This document shows positions 1 through 8,316 of a DNA stretch of 17,971 nucleotides, one piece after another. Below the pieces are notes generated by a model, which worked only from the letters and a program-made list of their open reading frames with translations, did no database searches and had not been told where the DNA came from. The stretch comes from Chrysochromulina tobinii (Eukaryota > Haptophyta > Prymnesiales > Chrysochromulinaceae): assembly GCA_001275005.1 (NCBI GenBank), contig JWZX01000456.1, forward strand, positions 1 to 17,971, written 5' to 3'. A program made the translations under genes and the position numbers. The stretch's first letter is position 1, and each line of letters opens with the position of its first letter.

Positions 1-1831
1 CGCCGGCGCCTCCCGCATGCACTGCCGTGATCTGATTGTCGTCCGAGAGGGCGATGCCGAGGCTGCCACCGATGCGCTGCAGCTTGACGCTCACGCTCGT
101 CGTCTTCGTCTTCGGCGCACCAGCACGAACCACGTCGTCATCGTCGTCGTCGTCGTCGCCATCGGCGTCGACCTCGCGGGTGCGCTTCCTCTCGTTTTGA
201 CTGGCGACGGCAACGGCGGTTTGACTGGCGACGCTGCCGGAGGCCAGCGCCCCGGCGCCTGGGGGCTTGGGGGCCGCGGCGGGCTTGGGGGCCGCGGCGG
301 GCTTGGGGGCGGCGGCGGGCTTGGGGGCTGGCGAGAGGGCCGGCGCATCGGCGTGCACCCGCTCGGAGGTCAGCGCCCTCGACGCGGCGACGGCGCTCCT
401 CGCAGCGTGCCCGACGGCAGGCACCTTGACGACGAGGCACGCGCGCGTGTAGAAGGTCGTGGTGGAAGCCTCGTTGCCGAAATACTCGCCGTACTCGAGC
501 TCCGCGAGCTCCCTCTTGGCTCCCTGGCGCTTGGAGACCCACTCGAGCTGAGGGTACGTATCCTCGAGACGCCCGCCCTTTGCGTACTTGTCCACCTCGT
601 CGGGCGAGATCCCCTTCATGCGGCAGCCGTCGCAGTTGCGCACTGTGCCGAAGCCGCGGGCCGAGCTCGGCATCTTATCGAGCAGGTACTCGCACTCGGA
701 GTAACCGTTCCCATCCGAGAGCACGCGGATCGAGTCTACTTTCAGCCCGGCCGCCGCCGCGGCGACCGCAAGCACCGCATCCTCATTCTTCAGGCCCTTG
801 ATCTTGCGTGCAGAGGCCGTGCCCGCCGTCGATGCGCCGAGGGTCTTCTCGGCCGCGCTCAGCTCCTTCTCCTCGTACAGATGGCAGCACTCGAAGCCGA
901 GCGCCCCGCCATCGGGCATGAAGGTGGGGCAGCGAGCGAGCGCAGCAAAGGCCTCGCGGCAGCGCTCGGCCCGCAAGAGCAATGCATCCGCCATCGGATC
1001 AGGCGCGCCGTCGCGGTAGAGCTCGTACGCGATCGTAACGCGTGCGCCCTCCGTCACAGGCAATACGCGGTGTGTGGCGTCGCCAAAGAAGGCGGCGTAT
1101 CGCAGCGTGGCCGAGGGCGTGTGCGCGGCGATCTTCGCCTCGCGGTCGGCTACGTAGCTGGGCACGGAAGGCGCTAAGTCGCGCGCCGCCGTGCTCGCCC
1201 AGTCGAAACGCGTGGATTCGCCGCCGTGATCGATGGAGAGCGCACCGCCCTTGTAGTACGCTGGCAGCAGGAGCACGAGCGAGCCGAAGTGCGTCTCCGA
1301 GCGCGGCGTGTCCTTGTGATCGGTGAAGAAGCCGCCCTTTTCGTAAATGTTGATCTTGTGAAGCTTGGCAGTGATGGCGCGCGCGTCGGGGACGAGCTCG
1401 GACCGCACCTCTGCGTGACCGCGGCAGCACAAACATGCGCTGTTCAGCGGTGGGACGTGTTGGGCGACAGGCTAAGGCTTTGGGGCGGGTCTCTGCGCGC
1501 TCGAAAACCTACTTTCGAGAATATCGGCCGGAAGTGTCCCGTTGAAGCCACCGCTCAAGACCACTTGGTCGGGCATGAGCTGATGCGCCTTGCGCACAGT
1601 GGTATCGACAACGGTCTGATTGCCGTGGCCGAATGGCGAAGGCTCCGCCGCAGCCCGAATGCGAGAGAGCTCCTTCTCCTGCTGACCATGCGGCATAGGG
1701 AAAGACACCGGAGATGTCTCCTTGGACAACTGGAGCTTGAGCGCCGACGGCATAAGCCACTGCCCACTTGTGCAATAGCGCGACTCGATGGCGTCGACGG
1801 CCATGCCGAGCTCGCTTAGGAGAGGCTCCAT
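1..1831 (-). CDS. 2OG-Fe(II) oxygenase (prolyl-4-hydroxylase fold) with PDZ-like C-terminus; one intron; partial at left edge
   Basis: The product is a predicted non-haem iron, 2-oxoglutarate-dependent dioxygenase. I join exon 1 (1831 down to 1513) to exon 2 (1410 down to 1), giving at least 576 residues; the C-terminus is outside the window. The iron ligands are visible as FFTDHKDTPR (His138, Asp140) and GDATHRVLPVTEG (His220), with Arg230 ten residues after the distal His as the likely 2-oxoglutarate anchor. Flanking motifs (FGHGNQTVVD, YKGGALSIDHGG, FGNEASTTTFYTR) resemble a family of large 2OG oxygenases best known from fungi. After about residue 460 come KPAAAP repeats, an NERKRTRE basic patch (possible nuclear signal), a run of eight Asp, and from about residue 545 a segment with GGSLGIAL and VHAGGAG that reads like the start of a PDZ domain. 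The ATG at 1829-1831 lies just before the recognisable domain; the frame stays open to about 2000 but has no earlier ATG, so an upstream exon is possible. The substrate is unknown. Confidence 0.85.
1411..1512 (-). other. Spliceosomal intron in the 2OG oxygenase gene
   Basis: A 102-nt GT-AG intron, inferred because the two halves of the oxygenase are in the same frame but separated by a TAG at 1472-1474. The donor reads A|GTAGGT and the acceptor GCAG|AGG, after a moderately pyrimidine-rich stretch. Splicing is phase 1 and restores ADILEKVRSELVPDA, a smooth helix leading into the catalytic domain. No transcript is available here, so the exact sites are inference. Confidence 0.75.
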
Positions 1832-2106
1832 GAGGACGCGTAGTGCGGACGCGTAGTGCGCTGCCGGGCGAGCGGCGCGGAGGACGGTGGCGGGCGGCGG
1901 GAAGAAGGCCTTGATGAATTTTAAGGTTTCGGCATCGCGAAAGTCAGTGCAAACACTGTGCAAACACAGTACAATTACAAGGAAACGGGGCGAGGTGGCA
2001 CGGGTGCGTTACTTTTGTGGGTAGGCGTCCGTAATCTCAAACCGCGACAACGCGTGCGTGCAAACGCTCCGTTCGTTCTCCTGTCCGTCCACGCGCGTCC
2101 GCGTCC
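1832..2106. promoter_or_regulatory. Divergent intergenic region between the oxygenase and the IQ/EF-hand-like gene
   Basis: This 275-bp interval must hold the promoters or 5' leaders of both divergent genes. It is more AT-rich than the coding sequence around 1915-1985 and contains an imperfect 11-bp tandem repeat (GTGCAAACACT then GTGCAAACACA) at about 1948-1969. The minus-strand reading frame of the oxygenase remains open through much of it without an ATG, so part may be coding or 5' UTR. I see no clear TATA box or other core promoter element. Confidence 0.35.
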
Positions 2107-5100
2107 ATGTCGCGACGTCCTCACGATGAGTGGTCACAGGAGAAGGCGACAGACGGCGCAGAAGCCACTGCTGCAGCCGCTATCATCCAGCGCGTCTGGC
2201 GGAGGAAGGCGCGGCGGAGCGTCCGCCCTCGCTGTCTGTGGCCTTCGCTTTCGCGTCTCAAAGAAATGTACCTCGATGAAGTCGCGCTTGCAGCAGGCGC
2301 CGACGAAGGAGAGTACTACACCGACGAAATGATCGTGAGTAGGGAGCAGCTGCGCTCCTCGCACCTCGTCGTGGAGGCACTCCGCGTTGCATGGGAGCGT
2401 ATCGCCCCGATCTGTGGCGGCGGCGCGATGGACTTTGCGGGCTATGGGGCCATGATCCGGCGCTGCTACCTACTCTTCAAGGCGCAGCGACGCGAGGCCT
2501 ACATTGACGCCCAAGAGTTTGCCGACGAGATGGAGCGCGACTGGGCCCGCGATGCAGGCGGCCAGGACGGGATGGAGCAGACCGAGCTCGAGCGTTGCTG
2601 GTTCGAGCTTGCTGACCTGCACGTCGATGGCGTCTCGGCCGCCGAGTACGCCTCCTTCATCACCGACGCCATCGCCCACATCACGACGCCCAACGGCACA
2701 TGGCAGGCGGAGAGCGAGCTCCTCAAGCTCGTCAAGAGGCGAGCAGGACGGAAGCTGACGGCGGCAGCATACGCAGAGGTGGTGAGCAAGTGGGCGGTGC
2801 GATTTGAGCTGAGTGCCGACGAGGTGGAGGCTGCGCTGGCTGTCGACGGCCACGCTGACCACGCTGGCAGCGGCGGCAGCGGCGGCGGCAGCGGCGGCGG
2901 TGGTGGCGGCGGCGGCGGCTCGCGCACGTGCTCGAGGCACGCATCACGGCCGGGTTCGCAAAGCGAGCACTCTCGCCTAGACTCTCGCCCGTCGTCTGGT
3001 ACGGGCTCGAGGCGCGGGTGTGGGCACGATGGGTGGGATCCGAAGGTGAACTTTGCGCGCTATTTGCGCTCGGGCGACGGGCCGCCACCGCGCATCGATG
3101 CCGCAGCTCCCTCCGCCGCGCCCGCCGTGGCCGATCCCTTGCAATCGACGATCGTTGGTGTCCGGCGGCTGCGGAGCCGAGGACCATCGAGCGATGATCT
3201 CATGTCGCTCCGTGCGCTTCCAATGCCGTCGATGGTACGGGAGGGCTTGCTGCGCAGTGCGACGCCACCCTTGCAGCCCGCGCCGCCCTCTCAGCCGCAT
3301 CGGTTTGAGCCAGCACTCGACACCATCCCACCATCGCCCTTGGTCGAGCGAGAGATTGTGATCTCGCCTCTTCGATGCCGAGGCGGAGCCGATGGGGTGG
3401 AGGATCATGTCCATACTAGGCCCAACCATGCCCCTAACTTGGATGTGATCCTTCGAGGTGGAGCCGATGATGCGACTCACGAGAACGGAGGTGATGTCGA
3501 GGCAGTCGATGAGGGGTGTACCAATCCGCAGGTTGGGGCGGACGAACCTAGGGTCACGATTGGTCGTCACCAGTACGATGTGCTCGAGGCGACGCTCTCG
3601 GGGCTCATTGAGCCTAGCGGCCCCCAACGTCTTCCCTCCCCCCGCGCTGCGAACGAGCAGCTGCGGCCCCAGCCGGTGCCTCTGCCGAGCGCGTCGGCGT
3701 CAGTCGTGGCTGTCGAGCACGCGGCGGCGAGTCCGTCACGGAGCAAGTCTCTCGTGCAGGAGAAGGCGCAGCACAAGATTGATCAGCTGCTCAAGCAGAG
3801 GGCGGAAGCGATGGCGGAGGCAGAGGCGGTGCGGGCGATGACGAATGAGCGCCATCGCCCACCGTCGCCACCGCGCTCTGCCTCACCGCTCATCCACATT
3901 CATATGGACATGCGCGCTCCCTCACAGCTCATCCAGCCAGCCAGCGTGAGCGTGGGGGCGTTAGCTGTCGACTTGCGACTGCCAACCGCCCCGCTCCCCT
4001 ACGGGCACGACCTCTCGCTGCAGCCATCCTCGTTGCACCCGCCACCCGGCATCTTTTCAAACGCGATTCATCGGTTGGAAGAGCCGCCGCTCACACAGGA
4101 CGTTGCAAGCACGTGGCCTTCTTCGGCGCCACCAATGCGTGCCAGCACGGCGCCGCCACGCTCGCGACGGCGCTCCTCAGCCGCCGCGCCGCACGCCAGC
4201 GTGCCCATACAGTTTGCGAGCGGCGTGTTGCGCTCGGCCTTGCGGCCGGGGCCCAGGACCACCCAAGGCTCTATCATTGCAGCGGGGAGACCGCGCATCC
4301 GGCGCGCATCACCAACCGAGCTGGCCAGCGATCGAGTCGAGCTGAGCGCGTCGCTGCCGCTTGATGCGCCGCTCCCCCGTGCCGTCAACCCGTCAAACGC
4401 GGCCCCGGGCAACTACGCCGAAATGGTGGAGCTGGTCGGGGAGCTACGCCGGACGATGCTGGCGGAGCCGCCGCCCACGATGGCGCCCACGAGCGGATGG
4501 GTGCACCGACCGCTCCCGATCGACGCCGCGCCGCCCGCACCGAGCGGCGGCGCGCATTTTATACCGTCAGTTGGACCAGCGAGATTGGGACGAGCTGCCA
4601 CGGAAGCGCCGATGCTATGGGCCGCGGAGGTTGGCATCTCTGAGCCGCCGCCACCCCCAGGGGCGGCGCCGTCGCAAGTGATCCCGGCCACCGAAATCGC
4701 CATCGTGGGCGCTATGCCGCCGGGACCGCTGCTCGGACCAAATGGACCGCCGGGAGTGGGTGGCGCCGCGCCTCGATGGCGCCCAGGCGGCGAGTCGCGC
4801 CCGAGCAGCGAGCGCCCGAGCAGTCGCCCTTCGCGTGCGAGCAGCCGCCCTTCGTCTGCGGTGCATGGGCAGCCGCCCGCTGCAGCGCCATCGCTCCTTA
4901 TTCATCCATCGGCGGAGGACGTGCTCTCGGGCCTGCCTTCGCCGCTTTCGCGGCCGCGGTCCGCAGTACCGCCCGCCCCACCACCTCCTACCCGCCCCGC
5001 CACTGCGTCCGCGCGCGAATCAGGTGCCGTCGCTGGTGGCGGTCACGCGCGCCCGTTGCCGGTGATCAGCGGTGAGGGGGAGGGCACGATCATCTTCAAG

Positions 5101-5772
5101 TCGGGCGGGCTCGATTCAAGGCTGGGGCGCGTCACGCGGCCGCGCGTGCCAACTGCGCCCGCGGCGAGCGCCATCGATCGCGCGCTCGTCAAATCCTTTG
5201 GCGCCAACTTGGGCAAGCAGAGTACTGGTGGGCACGTGATCGCCTTTCAGGCATACACGCTCGAGCCACTCGGCCAGCCCAAAGCGAGCGCCCTGCCCTT
5301 GTGCCCCACAGCCGCGTCCAAGGCCGTGTCCCGGGCCGTCACTAAGGTGTTAGCCGAGCGGCCGTCGCCCGAGCCGCTCGATTGGACTGCTGACCCTGCA
5401 AGGCCTGAAGAGCATTCGAAGACGGGCCGGAGGGTGCCACCGGCAGAGTTCACCTCCGAGGTTCCGCTCGCCACGATCCACAGCATCATGGGCGCCATGG
5501 CCAAGGACAGCACCCTCATGGGAGCGATGAACGACCCGACGCTACATCCCCCCACACATCCCCTCTGTGGTGCACCGTCACCGACGCGCCCGCAAACGGC
5601 GGGCTCACCGCGCTCCTCGCCCGGCACGCGAGCGCATTCACCCCGCGCAGCCTTCACCGCGCCGCCGGAGCCGATTACCATGATAGGCGTCAGTCAATTC
5701 CAGGGAATTCACAAACGGGCGGAAGCGCGGCACGCCGCCGTCGCACCTTGGCACGCGCGCGGGCCTGCATGA
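2107..5772 (+). CDS. IQ-motif protein with degenerate EF-hand-like region and long disordered tail
   Basis: A single uninterrupted 1221-residue frame from ATG to TGA. Residues 25-37 form an IQ motif (AIIQRVWRRKARR), a predicted calmodulin-binding helix. Residues about 104-190 hold a helical region with the pattern MDFAGY...EMERDWARDAGGQDGM...FELADLHVDG...EYASFI. This resembles degenerate EF-hand-like regions in many flagellar and protist proteins, but neither loop has a full set of calcium ligands. A poly-Ser/Gly stretch lies at residues 255-271, then Arg/Ser-rich sequence, a short charged helix (about 545-580, probable coiled coil), and a Pro/Ala/Ser-rich disordered remainder with SRPSS-type repeats near 897-918. 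Function is unknown; a cytoskeletal or ciliary scaffold responding to calmodulin is my inference. The disordered part could hide unrecognised introns, though the frame never breaks. Confidence 0.82.
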   Translation: MSRRPHDEWSQEKATDGAEATAAAAIIQRVWRRKARRSVRPRCLWPSLSRLKEMYLDEVALAAGADEGEYYTDEMIVSREQLRSSHLVVEALRVAWERIAPICGGGAMDFAGYGAMIRRCYLLFKAQRREAYIDAQEFADEMERDWARDAGGQDGMEQTELERCWFELADLHVDGVSAAEYASFITDAIAHITTPNGTWQAESELLKLVKRRAGRKLTAAAYAEVVSKWAVRFELSADEVEAALAVDGHADHAGSGGSGGGSGGGGGGGGGSRTCSRHASRPGSQSEHSRLDSRPSSGTGSRRGCGHDGWDPKVNFARYLRSGDGPPPRIDAAAPSAAPAVADPLQSTIVGVRRLRSRGPSSDDLMSLRALPMPSMVREGLLRSATPPLQPAPPSQPHRFEPALDTIPPSPLVEREIVISPLRCRGGADGVEDHVHTRPNHAPNLDVILRGGADDATHENGGDVEAVDEGCTNPQVGADEPRVTIGRHQYDVLEATLSGLIEPSGPQRLPSPRAANEQLRPQPVPLPSASASVVAVEHAAASPSRSKSLVQEKAQHKIDQLLKQRAEAMAEAEAVRAMTNERHRPPSPPRSASPLIHIHMDMRAPSQLIQPASVSVGALAVDLRLPTAPLPYGHDLSLQPSSLHPPPGIFSNAIHRLEEPPLTQDVASTWPSSAPPMRASTAPPRSRRRSSAAAPHASVPIQFASGVLRSALRPGPRTTQGSIIAAGRPRIRRASPTELASDRVELSASLPLDAPLPRAVNPSNAAPGNYAEMVELVGELRRTMLAEPPPTMAPTSGWVHRPLPIDAAPPAPSGGAHFIPSVGPARLGRAATEAPMLWAAEVGISEPPPPPGAAPSQVIPATEIAIVGAMPPGPLLGPNGPPGVGGAAPRWRPGGESRPSSERPSSRPSRASSRPSSAVHGQPPAAAPSLLIHPSAEDVLSGLPSPLSRPRSAVPPAPPPPTRPATASARESGAVAGGGHARPLPVISGEGEGTIIFKSGGLDSRLGRVTRPRVPTAPAASAIDRALVKSFGANLGKQSTGGHVIAFQAYTLEPLGQPKASALPLCPTAASKAVSRAVTKVLAERPSPEPLDWTADPARPEEHSKTGRRVPPAEFTSEVPLATIHSIMGAMAKDSTLMGAMNDPTLHPPTHPLCGAPSPTRPQTAGSPRSSPGTRAHSPRAAFTAPPEPITMIGVSQFQGIHKRAEARHAAVAPWHARGPA

Positions 5773-6116
5773 TTCAGGTTCTCATGTACACGTGTATCAA
5801 CTGCTTTAACAACTATTAGGCTCCTACGCTTAACGCTACCCAGGTATCTCAGTATCACTCTCTAGTGTATCAACTGCTTTAACATCTAAGGCACCTACAG
5901 GTCTCTCACTCTCTCATCCACGCCGACATCCCCTTCAAATTCCCCCACCGCAATTCAGGGGTCCCGCCGATTGGTAGGGTAGCTTGTTCAGTTACAATTC
6001 TCTTCTTCTCTAGGTCGATGAATGCTGTCGTGAGAACCGAGAACCAATAAAACATCGCGGCAGGTGTCTGCCTCAGCTGTGTGAGCCACTCCGATCTCCG
6101 TTCACAACGCCCACGG
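5773..6116. other. Convergent intergenic region with possible poly(A) signal
   Basis: The 3' ends of the IQ/EF-hand-like gene (plus) and the small beta-grasp gene (minus) face each other here. The first half carries the tandem duplication listed separately. An AATAAA hexamer on the plus strand at 6046-6051 could be a polyadenylation signal, but it is 274 bp past the stop codon and may be coincidence. An 80-codon minus-strand open frame (5906-6148) overlaps the end of the small gene and shows no recognisable protein features. I see nothing else. Confidence 0.3.
5792..5920 (+). repeat. Diverged tandem duplication, two copies
   Basis: Two copies begin with an identical 20-mer, GTGTATCAACTGCTTTAACA, at 5792-5811 and 5865-5884 (offset 73 bp). 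The similarity continues through AGGCTCCTAC versus AGGCACCTAC and CAGGTATCTC versus CAGGTCTCTC. The second copy lacks about a dozen bases present in the first. It lies in the 3' flank of the IQ/EF-hand-like gene. Confidence 0.75.
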
Positions 6117-6374
6117 CTATTCACCAGAGCCGCCACCCTTGTAGACAACCCACACGTGCTGCATGTCGCGCAAGCCAGCTTCTGCCAACGACTGGTTCAG
6201 CCCAAGGAGCGATCCATCCTCCAACCTCACGCCGACGGGAAAGCCAAGGCAGCGGCCTTGGGCAGCATCGTAGCGTGCGGTGCCGACATTTGCAAGCCAT
6301 CGCACGGGCTGGAGGCCAGGCTCGCCCACGCTCACGGCGATAGGTTTGTTGCGCACGTGAACAATGATGTGCAT
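6117..6374 (-). CDS. Small conserved-looking protein, probable beta-grasp (ubiquitin-like) fold
   Basis: A complete 85-residue frame with an ATG at 6372-6374 and a TAG at 6117-6119. The pattern is VHVRNKPIAVSVGEP, VRWLANVGTARYDAAQG, GVRLEDGSLL, then LRDMQHVWVVYK. This alternates strand, helix, strand as in a ubiquitin-like beta-grasp domain, and resembles short single-domain proteins I associate with protist and flagellate genomes. No catalytic residues, signal peptide or membrane segment are visible, and there is no C-terminal di-glycine processed tail (it ends GGGSGE). It lies 251 bp beyond the 3' end of the CtBP-like gene on the same strand, so it probably has its own promoter in that gap. 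The fold is inference and the function unknown. Confidence 0.6.
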   Translation of the reverse strand: MHIIVHVRNKPIAVSVGEPGLQPVRWLANVGTARYDAAQGRCLGFPVGVRLEDGSLLGLNQSLAEAGLRDMQHVWVVYKGGGSGE

Positions 6375-6625
6375 GGACGGTCCTTTGCGGACCCGTTGTG
6401 CCTTTCGTCAAACGTGTGAACCCGTTTTTTCTCACGAGCCAAAAGATTCATTTACAAAAGATTAGCACGAATCAAGCCTTTTCGCTCCTCGATTCGAAGC
6501 GTAGCTTGCCCGAACGGCGGTTTTGAATTCAAAGCTCTTAATTTAATTACGCGACCCGACCATGCCCTCACACAGTCCTCTACCCCCCTTTCGGCTTCCA
6601 CCGGGGTACCGTGGTTGTCGGTTGG
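6375..6625. other. Gap between the CtBP-like gene and the small beta-grasp gene
   Basis: This 251-bp interval contains the 3' end of the CtBP-like transcript and presumably the promoter of the downstream minus-strand gene. It is AT-richer around 6440-6550 (minus strand GTAATTAAATTAAGAG near 6550). I see no clear terminator or poly(A) hexamer. Confidence 0.3.
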
Positions 6626-7830
6626 CTACGGCAATCCTTGGTGCCGTGCGCGCTCGGCCACGAGGCGCTCGCGCATCTGCTGCTCGTCAAGCAAGGACGC
6701 GTTCACCACGTTACGGAGCAGATGCCGAAGCTGAGTTGTTTCGAACTCCGCAAAGAGCGCCCTGTGCGCCGCCTGAGCGCCTTTACGCCGCATCTCCGCA
6801 CGCGACTCCGGTGAAAACCAGGCTTGGTGCGGGCAGCAAAAGAGATTGGGCGCCTCACTGAGCGGTCCCTCGTCCCTCTTCCAGGGCTCATCCCAGTGCA
6901 CGTCGAGCGCGGCGGCTCCAACTTGGCCCGACTTGAGCGCCTCGCCTACGCCAGCGAGGGTCGATGTCGCACGGGGGGATGGTGAGTGAGCGAGCGAGGC
7001 GGTGGCAGATGCAAGCAAGGCTCGATTCTGCTTGACAGGAGCTTACACAGCGCGACCTCATCGATGATCTCGCCACGGGCCGTGTTCACGAGCAGCGCGC
7101 CGCGTTTCATCTGGCGGAATGCGTCCGCGTTGAGCATCTTCTGGGGGGCGGCGTGTGACTCCTCGGCCGACACACCGGCTGACACGACGTTGGCGTGCAA
7201 CGACACACAGTCGCTCACCCTTAGCAGCTCCGCCATGGTTGTCGCACGCCGTATGCCAATCGCCTTATCGGAGCCGTCCTCGCGGTAGGGATCGAAGAAG
7301 ACGACGTCGAAGCCACAGGCCTTGGCTCGAAGAGCAACAGCAGTGCCAATACGACCCAGACCGATGAGGCCGAGCACGGAGCCTCGCACGCGGCGAACGT
7401 ATGGCACTGCCGCGGCGATGGCGTCGGCGCCTCGCACCTCGGCATACTCGTGTAGCAGCCGGGTACCCGCCAGCGCGCCACGGAACAGGCCAAGCGTAAG
7501 TGCGATCGCACTATCGGCGACCTCCTCTGTTCCATAGTCGGGAATGTTGCAGACTGAGATGCCGAGACGGCCGGCCGCTGCAATGTCCACGTTGTCGTAC
7601 CCAACGCCCATGCGCACGATGGCCACACATCGAGGGAGGCGCGCCAAGAGCAGCTGGTCAATCCAGATCGTATGCCAGACGGCCACCACAGACGCCTCGC
7701 TCAGATCTGAATCGCTGAGCTCCGATGCGGATTTGGCGCCCAGCATTTTGACGCGCGCCACCTCAGACAGCACCTCGTTCTCGATCGCGTCGTCATGCGC
7801 GTCGAGGCAAACGTAGAGGGGCTTGTACAT
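6626..7830 (-). CDS. CtBP: CtBP-like D-2-hydroxyacid dehydrogenase, one intron
   Basis: An NAD(H)-dependent D-isomer-specific 2-hydroxyacid dehydrogenase of the C-terminal-binding-protein branch. Exons are 7830-7047 and 6945-6626, giving 367 residues. The dinucleotide-binding loop is GLGRIG (157-162) with Asp180 ending the next strand, which favours NAD. The catalytic triad is present: Arg252 in NTARGE, Glu281 in ALDVHWDEPW, His301 in CPHQAWFS. Trp304 and the preceding NIPDYGTEEVADS block (from about residue 95) are hallmarks of CtBP rather than of phosphoglycerate dehydrogenase. The C-terminus keeps LRNVVN, the CtBP ending, but lacks the disordered tail of animal proteins. In animals CtBP is a transcriptional co-repressor and in plants the relative ANGUSTIFOLIA acts on cell shape; which role applies here is not visible. 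The ATG at 7828-7830 starts directly at the first strand of the fold. Confidence 0.93.
6946..7046 (-). other. Spliceosomal intron in the CtBP-like gene
   Basis: A 101-nt GT-AG intron with donor T|GTAAGC and acceptor GTAG|GCG, phase 1. Splicing joins EIIDEVAL to CEALKSGQVGAAALDV, which matches the expected helix-strand passage of CtBP without gap. Unspliced, the frame reads into an unrelated His/Pro-rich tail and stops at 6946. A CTCACTCACC stretch before the acceptor may contain the branch point. Confidence 0.85.
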
Positions 7831-8316
7831 AAGGACGCGCTATAGAAGAGGCGTCCATCATCGGAAGATTCGGGCCTCGTCAAGATTCGTGTCGTCTCGT
7901 CAAAGTTCGATTCGTACGACGAATATTCATGTTCGCGTTTATTTGCCTTGCCCTTGGCGCTTGGGTTCGGCTGGGGCTGCCGAAAAGCGAATCGAATACG
8001 AATTGCAATTTGCATTTAAAACGCTCCAGAGACGTGCGCGGTGATAATTAGAAGTTTCCCGCCCTTGACCGGGTCGGGGTCGCGGACGTGTTTTCACGTG
8101 TACGTTGATCTATCATGTGCATTCTGCTCAGTCTCAGAAGTGAATTCGCGCGCGGTTCGCGCGCCGTGGCGACGCTCACATAACGCTCACAAGACACAAC
8201 AGCCAACGCTTACGTGTGTAACGTGTAATGGCTATGCTCTGCGGTGTACGGAGTACGCGGCCTTTGAAGGGCTAGGCACATCTGTACTCGACGGTGCAAT
8301 TCGATAAATTCAAGGG
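7831..8316. promoter_or_regulatory. Upstream region of the CtBP-like gene and 3' flank of the C2-repeat gene
   Basis: A 486-bp non-coding gap between two minus-strand genes. It is relatively AT-rich. It contains dispersed ATTCG and CGTCAAA words at about 7868-7930, a small palindrome ATTCGTACGACGAAT near 7909-7923, and a TTCGCGCGCGG-type repeat near 8145-8165. No identifiable transcription-factor site or RNA gene. Confidence 0.3.

Noticed and set aside
17-1177. 386-codon plus-strand open frame over the 2OG oxygenase
   Set aside because: It is antisense to a gene with intact catalytic motifs and contains only Gly/Arg/Ala-rich and poly-Val low-complexity sequence.
1472-1474. In-frame TAG in the oxygenase gene as a pseudogene-making mutation
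   Set aside because: The stop lies inside a 102-nt segment with good GT and AG boundaries whose removal restores a continuous domain, so an intron explains it better.
5906-6148. 80-codon minus-strand open frame
   Set aside because: It overlaps the end of the small beta-grasp gene, has no recognisable pattern, and probably lies in its 3' UTR.
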